Source: Actinomucor elegans (Eukaryota; Mucoromycota; Mucoromycetes; Mucorales; Mucoraceae). Taken from it: 64,000 nt of DNA. Under the pieces are notes generated by a model, which had not been told where the DNA came from, ran no database searches, and saw nothing but the letters and a program-made list of their open reading frames with translations. The stretch is from contig JAMSLZ010000003.1 of the NCBI GenBank assembly GCA_026027325.1, forward strand, positions 2,046,001 through 2,110,000. Reading direction: 5' to 3'. Shown here in pieces: positions 36,824 to 48,452 of this stretch (the stretch's first letter is position 1; every line of letters starts with the position of its first letter). The position numbers and the translations under genes are program-made.

Positions 36824-38999
36824 ATGCCTGGAGCAAATAAACTTAATAGAACATTCAGTACCAATAACCCCAAATCGATACGTATAGCAGTGATTGAATC
36901 CAATCTAACAATATCTGGTCATGCTTGCACAGTAAGTTTACGAAATATATTTAAATCTTGATGTACTCATATGCTAGCAGGTATTTCATGTTATGCTGGA
37001 AGACGATATGAACCATTTCTCACTTGTTCGATTCATTCAAGATTTTAAAGAACTAGACAGTTTGGTAAACAGTGTGAATGATGCTGTATATATCCAATAG
37101 AATAACACATTGCCTATCTTAGCTATGTAAGCATTTCCCTAAACTTCGGATACCTTTACCGAAGCCCGCTAAACGTTCGTTCACTTTTAATCTCAAGAAA
37201 AAGAAAAAAAATAATGCACAACGACTAGAAGCCTATCTATATCATTATCTTCGTCATAGTCCCTTGGGTCGATCGTCGTTGTTACGCGATTTTCTTTCTG
37301 CGCAAAGGGATGAAGATCGTATCATTTCCAAGCAAGCTGTAAATCAACTTGTAGCACATCATCAAGTGACACAAATACCACCAATAACAATGTCCAAAAA
37401 GAGAAAAAGATTTGACAGTAGTTTACCGCCTTCTCCACCTATCTCTATTACTCAATTCCCTGAATACGAAAGACGCGATAGTGGCCTCACTTGCTCTTCC
37501 ATCAAAGAAGCTGGACTATGCTCTTCTTTTATTTTACCTCAAGAGGATCTACAGCAAGAATACAAGCATACCATCAATGACTATCAACTGATCAAGGTGC
37601 TTGGTAAAGGAGCCACTGGCAAGGTGAGTCTGATAGAAAAGCCCTTATTCGATTTAGTATATTTATTTTAGTTTACTATTGGCTTAGGTCATTTTGGTGA
37701 GAGAACAATACTCTCGTCGTCTATTTGCTTTAAAAACCATCACTAAATCTTGGAGTATAACAAAAAGAGAAGTGGATCATATCCGTATGGAAAGAGACAT
37801 CCTGGCTTCTTTATCAGCAATCCACCATCCATTCTTGATTCGACTTGATAGTGCATTTCAAGACAGACAGAATCTGTATTTAGTTCTCGACTACCATGCT
37901 GGCGCTGATTTAGCCACACTATTACAACGTTACATTTGCTTTCCACCAGACCAATGCCGTCTTTATGCTGCAGAAATCGTAATGGGCTTGCAAGAATTGC
38001 ATCGCAATTGTATTCTTTATAGGTATATATATATATATATGCTATATATAAATCTCTTCTAAATCTTCTTTGTACTTTAGGGATCTAAAACCAGAAAATG
38101 TCTTGCTGGCCGCTGATGGCCATATTGTATTGACAGATTTCGGCTTAAGCAAGATGTTTGCAGACAATCAAGACAGATATGACCATCGCACAGCCACGTT
38201 TTGCGGCACACCAGAATACTTGGCGCCAGAGATCATTTTGCAAGAAGATGACTATTCTTATGCGGCTGATTTTTGGAGCTTAGGCACCATGCTTTATGAA
38301 ATGCTGACTGGAGTCACTCCCTTTGCTGCTGATACTCCTGAAGCCATGTACGACCGCGTGCTCAGCGATGATCCTTCATTTCCCGAGACCATGGAGCCTG
38401 AAGCGATCGACTTGATTGCTGGTCTGCTGGAACGCGATCCTTACGAACGCCTAGGAGCTGGTATCAACGGCGTTTTTGAATTGCGAACACACGCTTACTT
38501 TTCTCGACATTTGAATTGGAAAGATGTCCATGCGAAACGTATCCAGCCACGCTATGTACCACTGAGAACAAGTGAAACTGACCTAAGTAACTTTGATCCC
38601 GATTTCTTGCAAATGTCTACTCATATCAAGGAAGAAACAGACGAAGCCGTGGAATTGAGACAAAAGTGGCTGCCAGATACATGTCCTGCTGGATTGACAG
38701 AACATGCATTTCGCGGATATTCGTACATTGAGCCAGAAGATGCGCGTCAAGTAGGTTATGAGTCAGAATTATCATTTTCTAGTAATGAATACATACATTA
38801 TGACGAATATGATGATGATGAAGAAGATGCATTTTATTATTCCCACAGTGCCAACAAAGTACAAGACAGCGAGCAAATGCTGGCAAGAAAAGCAAGACTC
38901 ATGAGCCCCTCCTCATTTAATTATAATCAAAATATTCGAAACTCTCTAGAAATCAATTCTTCTGTCAAAGACAGCGAGATCTCTGCTTGGAGATCATAA
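36824..38999 (+). CDS. PX-domain AGC protein kinase (SGK3/Ypk-like)
   Basis: Serine/threonine kinase with an N-terminal phosphoinositide-binding PX domain, expected on endosomal membranes downstream of PDK1/TORC2-type input. Five exons (36824-36931, 36981-37064, 37123-37623, 37688-38022, 38081-38999) give 648 residues. [26 protein letters not shown], then [11 protein letters not shown] (about residues 18-80). After a Ser/Pro linker the kinase starts near 216: [34 protein letters not shown] and [13 protein letters not shown]. The AGC tail carries the hydrophobic motif FRGYSY (about 554). An acidic patch [11 protein letters not shown] follows. The PX-kinase architecture is known from animal SGK3; the PX domain is split over three exons. 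The gene converges on ERCC1 across a T25/A15 tract. Confidence 0.9.
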
Positions 39000-39014
39000 T
39001 ACCCATTTCCTTTC

Positions 39015-39035
<21 letters not shown>

Positions 39036-39075
<40 letters not shown>
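39036..39075. terminator. T25/A15 tract between convergent genes
   Basis: T25 (39036-39060) followed directly by A15 (39061-39075), lying in the 105-bp gap between the stops of the PX kinase (38999) and ERCC1 (39105). It probably lies in both 3' UTRs and is AT-rich enough to carry cleavage signals for both strands; this role is inferred. Confidence 0.35.
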
Positions 39076-39104
39076 TTTATTACGCCCTTATGGATGAAAT
39101 AAAT

Positions 39105-39983
39105 TCATGTCTTTCTTGGTTTTTTATTAGCCAAAAAAGGCTGCTTCCATACTTGCTGCAGTCTTCTGACCTTTTGTTCGCCAAACCCAGGACACATAGC
39201 CAATTGATCCGTCCTAGCTTCACTAATCTGCTTCAAAGACCCAAATGTCGATAACAAAGTCAATACGTCTGTCTTATTAACGCTTCTTATCTGTGTTAAA
39301 CTATCTGTCATCTTGGCCAAATATTCATCTTGTACGCGTTCTCGGATAAGATCTGCTGTTTTATGCTCAAACGCTTTGTACGTTTCTAAATAACGGCCTG
39401 CTTCCTCAGGACTCCAAGCCAACATTAATGTAAAGTCACTAAGGATAGCAATACGGTTGATTTCGCGTAACGCGTCATGATAGGCGTCCACATCCACATA
39501 AACTAGCAAGATACGCGTGACGTACAAGTGACGGACACTGGCTAAACGGTCATAGATGTAAGTTGGGTATAAACGATGGTAACGCAAACTGAGATAGATT
39601 ACACCAGTGGTTTGGCCTACCACATAATCGACTTTGATGGCTTCGCTAGGTTCCCAAGGCACGTTGTGGACGTGTTTGAGAATAGGGTTCTTTTGTTGCG
39701 TTGGGTTAACAAGAATTGTGTTGGCTGTAGATCGACGTATCAGTGGATTAGAAGCTGGAGTAGGCCGTGAAATGGAACTTGGTGGATTTGATGTGCTCGG
39801 TGATCCAGTTGCAGTGTTAGGGGTTGTTAGACTTGCTGTCACTGGTGATTCATTTGGCTGTTGCGATTTCAATACCTTTGATTTAAAAAATAAAGGCATT
39901 TGTTTTGATTGCTGTGCTTTCTGTTTTTCCACCTGTTCAAACGTAGGTATATTCAATGGCGACTTCTTTGAAGAATCAGACAT
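39105..39983 (-). CDS. RAD10: Nucleotide-excision-repair endonuclease subunit ERCC1/Rad10
   Basis: Non-catalytic partner of XPF/Rad1 in the 5' incision endonuclease used in excision repair, crosslink repair and single-strand annealing. Single exon, 292 residues. A low-complexity Ser/Thr/Pro N-terminus (about 105 residues) is followed by the central domain with NPILKHVHNVPWE, SLRYHRLYPTYIYDRL, LLVYVDVDAYHDALREI and LILAWSPEEAGRYLE-type sequence (here LMLAWSPEEAGRYLETYKA). The C-terminal double helix-hairpin-helix has SVNKTDVLTLLSTFGSLKQI and MCPGFGEQKVRRLQ. The similarity to vertebrate ERCC1 is unmistakable. Confidence 0.97.
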   Translation of the reverse strand: MSDSSKKSPLNIPTFEQVEKQKAQQSKQMPLFFKSKVLKSQQPNESPVTASLTTPNTATGSPSTSNPPSSISRPTPASNPLIRRSTANTILVNPTQQKNPILKHVHNVPWEPSEAIKVDYVVGQTTGVIYLSLRYHRLYPTYIYDRLASVRHLYVTRILLVYVDVDAYHDALREINRIAILSDFTLMLAWSPEEAGRYLETYKAFEHKTADLIRERVQDEYLAKMTDSLTQIRSVNKTDVLTLLSTFGSLKQISEARTDQLAMCPGFGEQKVRRLQQVWKQPFLANKKPRKT

Positions 39984-40171
39984 TGGTAATTGTATTTTTT
40001 TTTTTTTACTGCGAAAAAAGATAAAGCAACAAATAATTTAATGCTTCCCATTTTAAAGAGGGGATTGAATTAATACAAATATGGCCAGCCCTAATTATTT
40101 AATTTGACGCTTAAGCTGAAAAATAAAAGCCCATTTATCCTACTTTACTCTTCATTCAAGGTGTTTATACA

Positions 40172-40431
40172 TGGAATAGTTCATCTAGAGTAGATATTAC
40201 TTTCCAGGCGTAACACTAAACCAAAATCGATTGAGGGATCTATTGAACATTAGAGCTTGTTCATATGGAATTACATATAATTTATATTATTTGTATGACA
40301 AGTATAATACAGTGATTGAACAGCAATTAAATATAGGTACTGGAGGGTTCAACAATCCATTATAAGTCTATACTATTGATCTGATGCATCATTAAACCGA
40401 GATTGAATGAAAGTTCTATTGATCTATTGAC
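40172..40431 (-). repeat. Dispersed repeat family, dimer
   Basis: Minus-orientation monomers, cores near 40209 and 40386, about 177 bp apart. On the minus strand the second reads CAATAGATCAATAGAAC, then AATCTCGGTTTAATGATGCA. Confidence 0.5.
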
Positions 40432-41383
40432 AAAAATTTAGGAACTATATGCGGTTTACAGCATACACCTAAAATATATTACGTTCATTGTTCTGTTATC
40501 CAATGGAAACTTTACTAGATGAATCACATTATTGAATTGGTTAGGGAATGGAGAGATCTTATTTCAGAAATATCCCCAAGAGTAGAACATTATGGGGTTA
40601 AAGCCCTCTGTCAAAATGTTGATGCGTTCGTCCTGATTTTCTGTGCCATCAAAAGCAACTTCAAATCATCACTCCCAACACCGCCTCACTTCACTATTGA
40701 AACGGATGTTCTTTTCTGTGCATTTTTCCTCAATCTTATGAAACACTTTGAGTCTCCCATCAATATCAGAGATCGAAAAACACAGCTATTCGGATCAGAC
40801 CAAGCTTTTCCATTGGTATAGTGTCCGATTAACATGTTAATAAGCCCAACATAATCTTTTGTTAAACGAGGTTTACAAACTGGGAAAAAAAAAAGAATTA
40901 GAGCCAAGACCCTTCACGCAAATGATAACGGTGTCTTTACTGTCTTGTATTTCCATCATATTTAAATCATACTTCAATTAATCACAAGTAGCAAAAAGAT
41001 TTTTTTAATAGGTCATTGTAACTATCTCTCAGTCATTCTAATCGTCTTTTAGGAATGATCCAAGTTATTACTGAGGCAAAGAGTTATTAGTACGTTTTAT
41101 TTTATTAACGATACTTTGTAATGTAAGTCAGGACTGTTGGATTATGGCCAATATTTCACTGAGAGAATGTTCAACCATTCCAAGATAGAAATTGGCACAG
41201 AATCTTTTCTTTTCGCGTTACTTATGTAGATCTTGGCTTGTATTAGATCAATTACGTAAGGACATACTTGGTTAATTAGTGGAATGAAGAAAAAACTGCT
41301 TTATTAGAAAGTACGGTGATTATGATGTGACACATTCTATAGATACGCAACAAGCTACATTCAATTCACAACTAGTTTAGTAG

Positions 41384-41640
41384 AGCAATAGATTTCCCAT
41401 CCAACCTCGGCTTAATATCCCACCAAATGAATAGTATATGTTTAAAACGAATTGCTGGATCTACTAGAGCATATATTTGACTAAAGTATAATTGATATTA
41501 TATTGCTTGTCAATAATCAACTGTAGATCGTTTTTACTCCAAATGAAGTATAGCTCTAATGATCAGTAGATTTATTACCCGATTTTGGCCCAATTTTACA
41601 TCTGACAAGCGGCCTATGTTCAGTATGACACTTATTGAAG
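41384..41640 (+). repeat. Dispersed repeat family, dimer
   Basis: Plus-orientation monomers, cores near 41412 (CCTCGGCTTAATATCCCACC) and 41592 (CAATTTTACATCTGACAAG), about 180 bp apart. The first is followed by AATTGCTGGATCTACTAGAG. Confidence 0.5.
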
Positions 41641-41828
41641 GCTTGATGGAAAGAATAGATTTGAATAAATGAGCTCTAAAAAAAATAAAATAAAATAAAA
41701 GCTTCGGATAAACTATTATGTCCGTATGAATCGGAACTTCTCTTTAGGGAGCACTCAAAAGTAACACTCTGACAACGAATGTTATATTCTTCGTCCTCAT
41801 TCTTTTTTTTTTAAAAAAAAAAATAAGA

Positions 41829-42874
41829 ATGATCCCTTCTCCGGCACTTGCATCTGGATCAGCCAATCTCATATGTGTGGGATTCACCTTGATTTATGTT
41901 GTTGGCTTTTATATTTTCAAAACACCTGGCCATCGTGACGATCCTCAGGTCATTAAAGCACGAATCAAAGCAGTAACCGTTGCCTCTATGGTGTCTGCTT
42001 GTATTGTATGGTACAATTTGCAATTACTTCAAACCAAAGAAAGCCTAGTTGAAATATTAGGGTTGCCTTTGTCTATTGATAATGTGTGTCGTACTTTATT
42101 GCTGACTTGCTTGCTATTTCTCGGTCCATTGACAGTCATGTTTTTCGATCAAGAGCTGCTGTTTCAAGAGCATTTTGATTTTGAGCGCGATATCAAGTGG
42201 ATGTTTACTACCTTGGAAGGGCTGCGTAATTATATTATGGTAAAAACTTATAGTTGTATTATGGAACTGAACAATGAATAATGGAAGAGATTTTAGGCAC
42301 CTTTGACGGAAGAATTTGTATTTAGATCATGCATAATTGCTATATTATACCAAGCCAATTACTCGACGAAGCATTTAATCTTTATTTCGCCATTATATTT
42401 TGGCATAGGTAAAACTATAAGAAAAAGATCTATAGGCATGGGTTTCTAATAGTCTAGATGATAGCCCACTTGCATCATGCTTGGGATAACTATAACCGAA
42501 TGGGTAGAACCCGTCAAGCATTGCAAAATGCAGTGCTGGCATCTCTGTTTCAATTCACATACACCACGCTATTTGGATGGTATGCAAGTTACTTGTTTGT
42601 AAGAACAGGGAGTGTTTGGCCATCTATTTTGAACCATTCATTTTGTAATATGATGGGAATTCCTAGTTTTGATCATAGTAAACAGCGATCCTTTATTCAA
42701 AAGACGAGTAAGTTCTCAAAAGATGTTTTGGACTTGTTGTTTCTAACCGGTTCTATAGTTATCTATGTTAGTTTTCCCCTTGGCGTTATCTTGTTCATAT
42801 ACTGTCTTGATAGTTTAACAGCTACTGCTAGTAGTATGTACTGGTATCCTCGTGTTTATATTCAACATGGATAG
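41829..42874 (+). CDS. RCE1: CAAX prenyl protease 2 (Rce1)
   Basis: ER integral-membrane protease that removes the last three residues of farnesylated or geranylgeranylated CAAX proteins such as Ras. Three exons (41829-42239, 42297-42408, 42465-42874) give 310 residues. The catalytic signatures are TEEFVFR (about 141-147, the EExxxR motif), FGIAHLHH (about 172-179) and NHSFCN near the last third. Multiple hydrophobic helices flank them. The intron between exons 2 and 3 splits FGIAH. The ATG follows a T10/A11 tract by five bases. The stop is only 16 bp from the stop of the next, opposite gene. Confidence 0.93.
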
Positions 42875-42890
42875 CACTAGTAGTTATCGT

Positions 42891-44049
42891 TTATTTTTTA
42901 TCACTTGGTTTCTTATCATGACCCAATGCATTTTCAATCAACCTTTTTGTACTATCTTTAACTAAATAAAATGCATCGCCTTTTTGCATGCTAGACCAAA
43001 ACTTGGTAAAGAAAGCTTGTTGGCTGCCATCTTTCCATGAATCTATGTATTTTTGAGTTAAATGTTGCAAAGGACTAAACGTTTTTGCAATCGCATTGGT
43101 CACTACATAAAACGGGTAAGAATTTATTCCAATCGTCAAATATTATGCATAGCATACCATATTCACCAGAATGATCTAGTTCATGACCGAGTTCCATGGT
43201 ATAATAATCAGGAAACGATTTCTTGGAGATATTTCCTGCTGTAAATTTGGCTCTGCTTTAGCAAGCCATCAAAATAACAATTGCATTGAGATAGTTACCA
43301 TCTAACAAATGTTCTTTACATCGACTTGGCGTCTTGGCGACCGAGATCCAAGTGCCATAGAATGGATTTAGTGTAAACTTGTCTTTTGTCATTTCCTGGC
43401 TTGTTCTTAAGAAACAAACCATACTGCATTCTTTTGACTTGTCAAATAAATCTTTCAATTCATTTTGAACTTGGTCTGTCTTTTTGCGTTCTACTTCTGC
43501 TGCGGTGGTTGCTAACAAAAAACACCTTTCTTTCCACTTGGGTCCGGTTGACTCTTTAGCGGAAGAGCGACTAAAGCTCAATATTGAAATATTTAGAACT
43601 GAGTCCTTGCGTGCTTTCTTCTTGTTTGTATTGCTATCAGTGTGGTTGCTGTTGTCTGGTATAGTTGTACTTGTAGCTTTTGTGGTGGCTGCAGTAGCAG
43701 AAGCAGTAGTGTCATTGTTCATTATGTGATTAGTGTCATTAGAAGCACTAGCCGAAATAGGTTCTTGTAATATATCTGCGGGTTCTGTTGGTTCTGTAGG
43801 TGGCTCTTCAGACCACCAAGGAGATAAAAGGGTTGAAGTATCTTCGGTAGATGGAGGCAATGGTGGAGGTGGAGTAGATAGTAATGCCTGTGGAGGCAAT
43901 AATCCAGGCTTGTCATGATCGTCACCGTCTTCTTCTAATACTATTTGGTCTACTACTTGATCTACTATCTTTTTATTTTCTTCCAATTGCCTTTTGTGTT
44001 TTAATTCTGTAGAATAAGTGGTAGTTTTACTTGTAGTATTGTCAGTCAT
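42891..44049 (-). CDS. Uncharacterised protein, 347 aa
   Basis: Three exons on the minus strand: 43299-44049, 43158-43238 and 42891-43102, joined through 60- and 55-bp introns with GTAACT/ACAG and GTATGC/GTAG borders. The N-terminal half is low complexity: Lys/Glu stretch, Pro run (TPPPPLPPS), PWWSEEPPTEP, then Ser/Thr/Asn/Ala repeats. The conserved-looking part is C-terminal, from GPKWKERCFLLATTAAEVER through NPFYGTWISVAKTPSRC and YYTMELGHELDHSGEYG to a basic tail. GHELDH fits the HExxH spacing, but no partner motif is evident, so I do not call it a metalloprotease. I do not recognise the family. An in-frame TAA at 43258 lies inside the first intron. It is tail to tail with RCE1. Confidence 0.6.
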
Positions 44050-44299
44050 TATGTTACAGGAAAGCGAAAAAAAAGAGGATTGCTTGGGTAATTCTAAAAA
44101 AGATAGGCTGCATTTTATATAACGGTGCCAACCTCCGCTGCTGGTTGGTATTCGTCACGTGCGGTTTAGAGTCGTTTTTTGCTTTAACCATATACGAAAC
44201 CACAGAAATCCGTTGCTTGATTCTTCAAAGAGCGGGTGTTACATTCAGTATGTACTTTTTCATTGGTATGCGGTAGCTAAATTATATGGAACCACCGCG
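44050..44299. promoter_or_regulatory. Upstream region of the uncharacterised gene
   Basis: Promoter side of the minus-strand gene starting at 44049. A TATATAA-type stretch (minus strand CGTTATATAAAATG) lies near 44115, about 65 bp upstream of the start. Confidence 0.4.
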
Positions 44300-44349
44300 G
44301 GAAAAAAATAATGAATCTCATTGAACATTACTATATTCATTGAATTGTA

Positions 44350-44477
44350 TTGAATTTTTCTATTTACATTGATCAATGAAAACTCAACCATATTCGATGA
44401 AAATAATTATCATTGGACCTCATTGAATTTTTCCGTTTTCATTGATAAATAAAAATTCAATCATATTTAATTAAAAG
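44350..44477. repeat. Two-copy tandem repeat, 73-bp period, with palindromic unit
   Basis: Unit one (44350) and unit two (44423) both read TTGAATTTTTC, then CATTGAT, then AATTCAA or ACTCAA, then CATATT. Each unit is itself a loose inverted repeat centred on CATTGATCAATG or its variant. It resembles subterminal repeats of DNA transposons. Confidence 0.5.
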
Positions 44478-44689
44478 CATTCAATATTATTTCAGTACTT
44501 GTTATCAAGAGCAAATTGCATCATTTTATTTAATAACAGTATAGTAATCAGTTATTCATCTCCTTGCAAATTATTTGGATTATTATCTCCAGTTTATCGA
44601 ACCACTTTTGAGTAACTATGAGCTTTTGGTTAGGTCAAAAAAATAGTATGTATATATATATTGACCTACGCATTTTTTTTCTTGTATTC

Positions 44690-45195
44690 ACTAACATAGA
44701 ACTCTACTTTACTTGTACTAAGGCTCTGAAATGACCAGACGGAGGCACAATTTTCCATAAACGCCAGTCTTGATGCTTCTTTTATGGCCAATTCTAAGAA
44801 ACTTTGGCAAAGACAAAGCTTATCAATAGCAGATAGATCAGTCCATGAACGTTCTTTTTCAAAGGTTCAGTAAAGCTAAATGATTGGCATTGCCATCCAT
44901 AATCCTGCACAGTTTGTCCAATTCAGACTCATCTACATTTTTAAGTTTAGCCCTCGACAAATCTTTGGTATAACCTTTAGATTTAAATCCTTTTATTTTA
45001 TTTTTTGTAGTAAGGAATCGCATTTTGAGGGGCTGTAAATAATATTGTAGCTAGTGCACATTTGACACTCGTCCAGCTTCATCTTGAGCGAGTTAATTTT
45101 GATATTCATAATATCCATACTTTGCTGGATATAATTTCAAGAGCCCAAGAGGGTACCTCGTCGACATTAGATACTCTATTGCGTTTAGGAGGCAT
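44690..45195 (-). pseudogene. Broken ORF, probably transposon accessory gene
   Basis: Minus-strand coding relic. It starts with ATG at 45195 (MPPKRNRVSNVDEVPSWALE) and is interrupted after about 30 codons. It resumes as LLTT-like sequence (MRFLTTKNKIKGFKSKGY, then LSRAKLKNVDESELDKLC), then shifts frame into KERSWTDLSAIDKLCLCQSF and LAIKEASRLAFMENC. No family is recognised. Its position next to the Tnp2 relic and its decay suggest it is part of the same element. Confidence 0.4.
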
Positions 45196-45564
45196 AACAA
45201 AAAAAACTTTAAGGTAGATAAATATTGAAGTATCACCAGCACTTTGTGGCATTTTTCGTATGAACAAAACTTTTTTTCAAGGGTTTTCAAATCCTATGAA
45301 AAATATTTAAAGTACCGATTTATGCATAACTTCTGCAACAGACACTAAAACTGATTCACTAAACATCTCTTTATATACACTACTTAATAAAAATAAAAGA
45401 ATACTCAAAAAATGAATACCACTCGCTATTGACCCATAGGCACATACCAAAAGAATTTATCAGCAAAACAGGACTTTTATAGAATAGTATACGTATACAA
45501 GTTCTTAGTCATACCAAAATCAGTTATTATTATCTGAATTGTCAAGTTTTAGACTAATTATGCT

Positions 45565-46620
45565 ATGGATTTAAATTTAGACGTTATACTTTGCCCAGTA
45601 GTCTTTTATTGTAGGAATTGTGAAGAATCTTTCGCTAAGAAAGTATGGATAAAACATAAAAAAGAACACAGGATGCAAGCACATAAAAAATCATTCAATA
45701 GTCATAAAGCCTGTTTCTCTGGTTTGCAGGTATCTTCTACAAGTAACTTACCAGAAACTGATGTAGATAATACCTTTGATAATTCTAATTATAACATGAT
45801 TATTGATATTGGTGATATTAAGGTCGACATAGAACACAACATAATCAACAAGGAAAGCGAAATCATCAGCGAGAAGAAAACAACAATCAAAAAAATTTTG
45901 TTGTTGAATCTGATATTCCCAAGGCATTGACTGGATATAGAAATGTTAATACGTCCTCTTCAAATCAAGTTACTGAATGATCTTGGTCACCATCAACTAC
46001 TCAAGAGCAAGCAAACTTACAATCTAATAAGCTTTTTGAGGATAACAACGTTTCCAAGGATACAACAGAAAAATCCTAAAATTTCTAAACAATTACCATA
46101 AAAATATGAAACGCAGCAAGTATAATATAGTTGACTGAGTAAAGGATTGAACACTAAAAAAAAGGTTAGTATTGTTGAATTAAATATCGTAGGTGGTATT
46201 ACATCCTTAAGCTCTTATAAATACAATTAATTATACTTCAAAACAACAGCACCAATAAAACTAGGCATCTATACAATTTGCTCGGATGGCTGTATAATGT
46301 TCAATGATTATCATCCAAAAGATATTAGATGATTACATTACTTAAATAATAAAAAGAACAATCAAATCACTATTAGTATACATAAGCAGTATTCACTCAA
46401 CCAAACTTTATCGCGCTTTTTAGTTTGTAAAGCTAATAGGGAGAAAATGGAGTATACATACACCAAAAATCCTGGCTCGATAGGAGCATATCGAGATTTC
46501 TACGACAGTAGTGTATACCAAAAATTTAAAGGCACAGATGAATGTGAAAAGAAGGTCATATATTTAACCGTGTACATGGGTGATTTAAGGCTAAAAACAG
46601 CAGGCAGCACTTTCTAACAA
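45565..46620 (+). pseudogene. Tnp2-like transposase remnant
   Basis: An open frame of 121 codons at 45565-45930 with a zinc-finger-like head is followed by fragments in shifting frames. The longest later piece (about 46375-46617) runs SIHKQYSLNQTLSRFLVCK, then a GAYRDFYDSSVYQKF block, then VIYLTVYMGDLRLK, and ends in a stop. In intact relatives this region reads as the substrate-like DxxDGxVW block followed by the conserved NVDWF block. The catalytic part beyond is not recognisable. Confidence 0.45.
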
Positions 46621-48452
46621 TGGTTATGTTTAGTATCCTAAACCTCGATCCAGTCGAAGGGCGTGACATTTACTTAGTAATCATTCTACTCCAACAAACT
46701 TCATATATTCAAAATGTTTAAAGAAAATTTAACAATTCCTTTTATAATTCATGGTCCTCCAAAACTTTACGTTTTCTTCTCATTTTTATATCCAACGCTT
46801 AAAGGCCTGCTGGTGTTGAAGGCGTTTGGTATAATATATAAACCACAATAGACAACCTATACTAAAAAGTCCGTCTTTGTATGGTTATTGGTGATATTCT
46901 GTCAGTTGCAGAACTTTGTAGTCATGTCTGCCTTACATCTTACTCTAATTGCCGAATTTGCTGCATCATTAGTCAAAGAGTTCAAGGAAAAGGAGGAATT
47001 TATTCAGTAATATTAATAATGAAGGTATATTTAATGGTTATCTAATTCGATCAGTGGAGAGTTATAAATGTGCACATGAAAAATTAATAATTTCATGCAT
47101 TTCTGCTTTCAATTTATTCCTCTTCGTTTTATAGTTAATCTGAAAGTTGTCAAGCAACGAAGAAAATTTGGGCTATTTACAATATCACGATGATCAGCAT
47201 GAAAGGGCAACAGACAGATGTCATCTTTGACCCACGAAATACCCTCGCAGTATATGATAGAGGGCATTAACTTTGAATCTCACTAGTAACTTAATTATTT
47301 ATCTTTGATACAAGTATCACACTGAAGTTGACTATTGAGTAAAAAAAATCACAAAAACGCATAGTGCATACTATGTCGGTTCCTGGTGTCATCGATGAGA
47401 GTATAAAAGGAGGAATGAGTTGCTCGACGTTTGTCGCACAGGGTATCGCCTTCCTGAGCAGAACTTGTGTAAAAATTCTTGTGGTATGAGCTCTGAAAAC
47501 AACTAAGGCGGCCGCTTTTCATCCATTGTTCAGCATGAGTATTGTAAACGGATGCCCTGGATTAGTAGGCTGGCTACTCACCAACTGAGCGCCTTTGAAA
47601 TCGAGCTTTGCAAGACAGCCTTTATCACGAGTTTGAAGGTTGAAGATTTGGTGTTAGGTTCTGTTTACAGCTTCCAAATGGGCCCAAAATCCAACATTTC
47701 TAACTTTTTATTATCTCTTCTCTAGATGCAAATTGAAGCCATTCTCTTTTGGCTACAATTATTTATCTTTAGACATATTACAGGATTCACCGATTTACCC
47801 ATTCGATCACTGTTAACTTTTCTCGAAGCGGCGTGGTTTACTAGCGTACTCCATACGATGCAGTACAAGTTCCCGTGTCAATGCAACATCGTAACTTAGA
47901 GCCATATTTTTATTATGTGAGTATATCAAAGGAAGAAGCTGATAAGCATATTGTAATCCGTGACGTATGCGATCATATCCTCATAGATATCCTTAAGCTT
48001 GATGGTTGTTTGAATAGAAGACCAATTCAATAAAATGTGTATTGTGCATTTATGATTGAATATTATACTCAATGCAATTCATCAATCACTTATACTCAAT
48101 CATTCAATAAGGTTTAATATTTTTTCCTACGGCGAATCAAAACTCTCAAGTACAAAAAGTATTTCTTTCTTGCTTTTGAGGTGGCATTTACATAGTAAAA
48201 ATGTTCTGAAAAGCACAATATTTCTCAATAATATTTGTAAAGAATTTTACCTCACACCCAATGATAATAATACACTATCATATTTTATATTAAATATATG
48301 AATTATGTATATATAAGCTAATTTTTTTTTGCATGTTTTTACCCAAAATTCGAATTGCTTTTATAGAAAAATTATAAGCTTGTTCTTTAAATGTTTAGAA
48401 ATCGATTGTTTGTTGTTCCTAAAACAATCTCAGTTGGCTCCACTCCGTCTTC

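Larger units (their letters stand above)
39984..41828. other. Intergenic region with two repeat dimers
   Basis: About 1.85 kb between ERCC1 (-) and RCE1 (+). It holds a minus-orientation repeat dimer (40.17-40.43 kb), a plus-orientation dimer (41.38-41.64 kb) and a T10/A11 junction (41803-41823) immediately before the RCE1 ATG. An open frame at 40519-40821 has no recognisable domain. Confidence 0.5.
44300..48150. mobile_element. Decayed Tnp2-type DNA transposon
   Basis: The interval carries broken coding pieces in two directions. On the plus strand, a C2H2-like finger (CRNCEESFAKKVWIKHKKEH) opens at 45565. Further on come ICSDGCIMFNDYH and, at about 46375-46617, SLNQTLSRFLVCKANREK and GAYRDFYDSSVYQKF, which match the order of conserved blocks in Tnp2/CACTA-like transposases. 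Stops and frameshifts separate the pieces. On the minus strand at 44.7-45.2 kb is a second broken frame beginning MPPKRNRVSNVDEVPSW. Repeats near 44.35-44.48 kb and ATTGAAT-rich sequence near 48.06-48.11 kb could be its degraded ends. Boundaries are guesses. Confidence 0.45.

Noticed and set aside
40519..40821. 100-codon ORF between ERCC1 and RCE1
   Set aside because: No recognisable domain, no promoter or splice support, and it lies between repeat copies. Not enough to call a gene.
43258..43298. In-frame stop TAA at 43258 as the end of the unknown gene or a programmed frameshift site
   Set aside because: A 60-bp intron with good GTAACT and TTTACAG borders removes it and restores a frame that continues to 42891.
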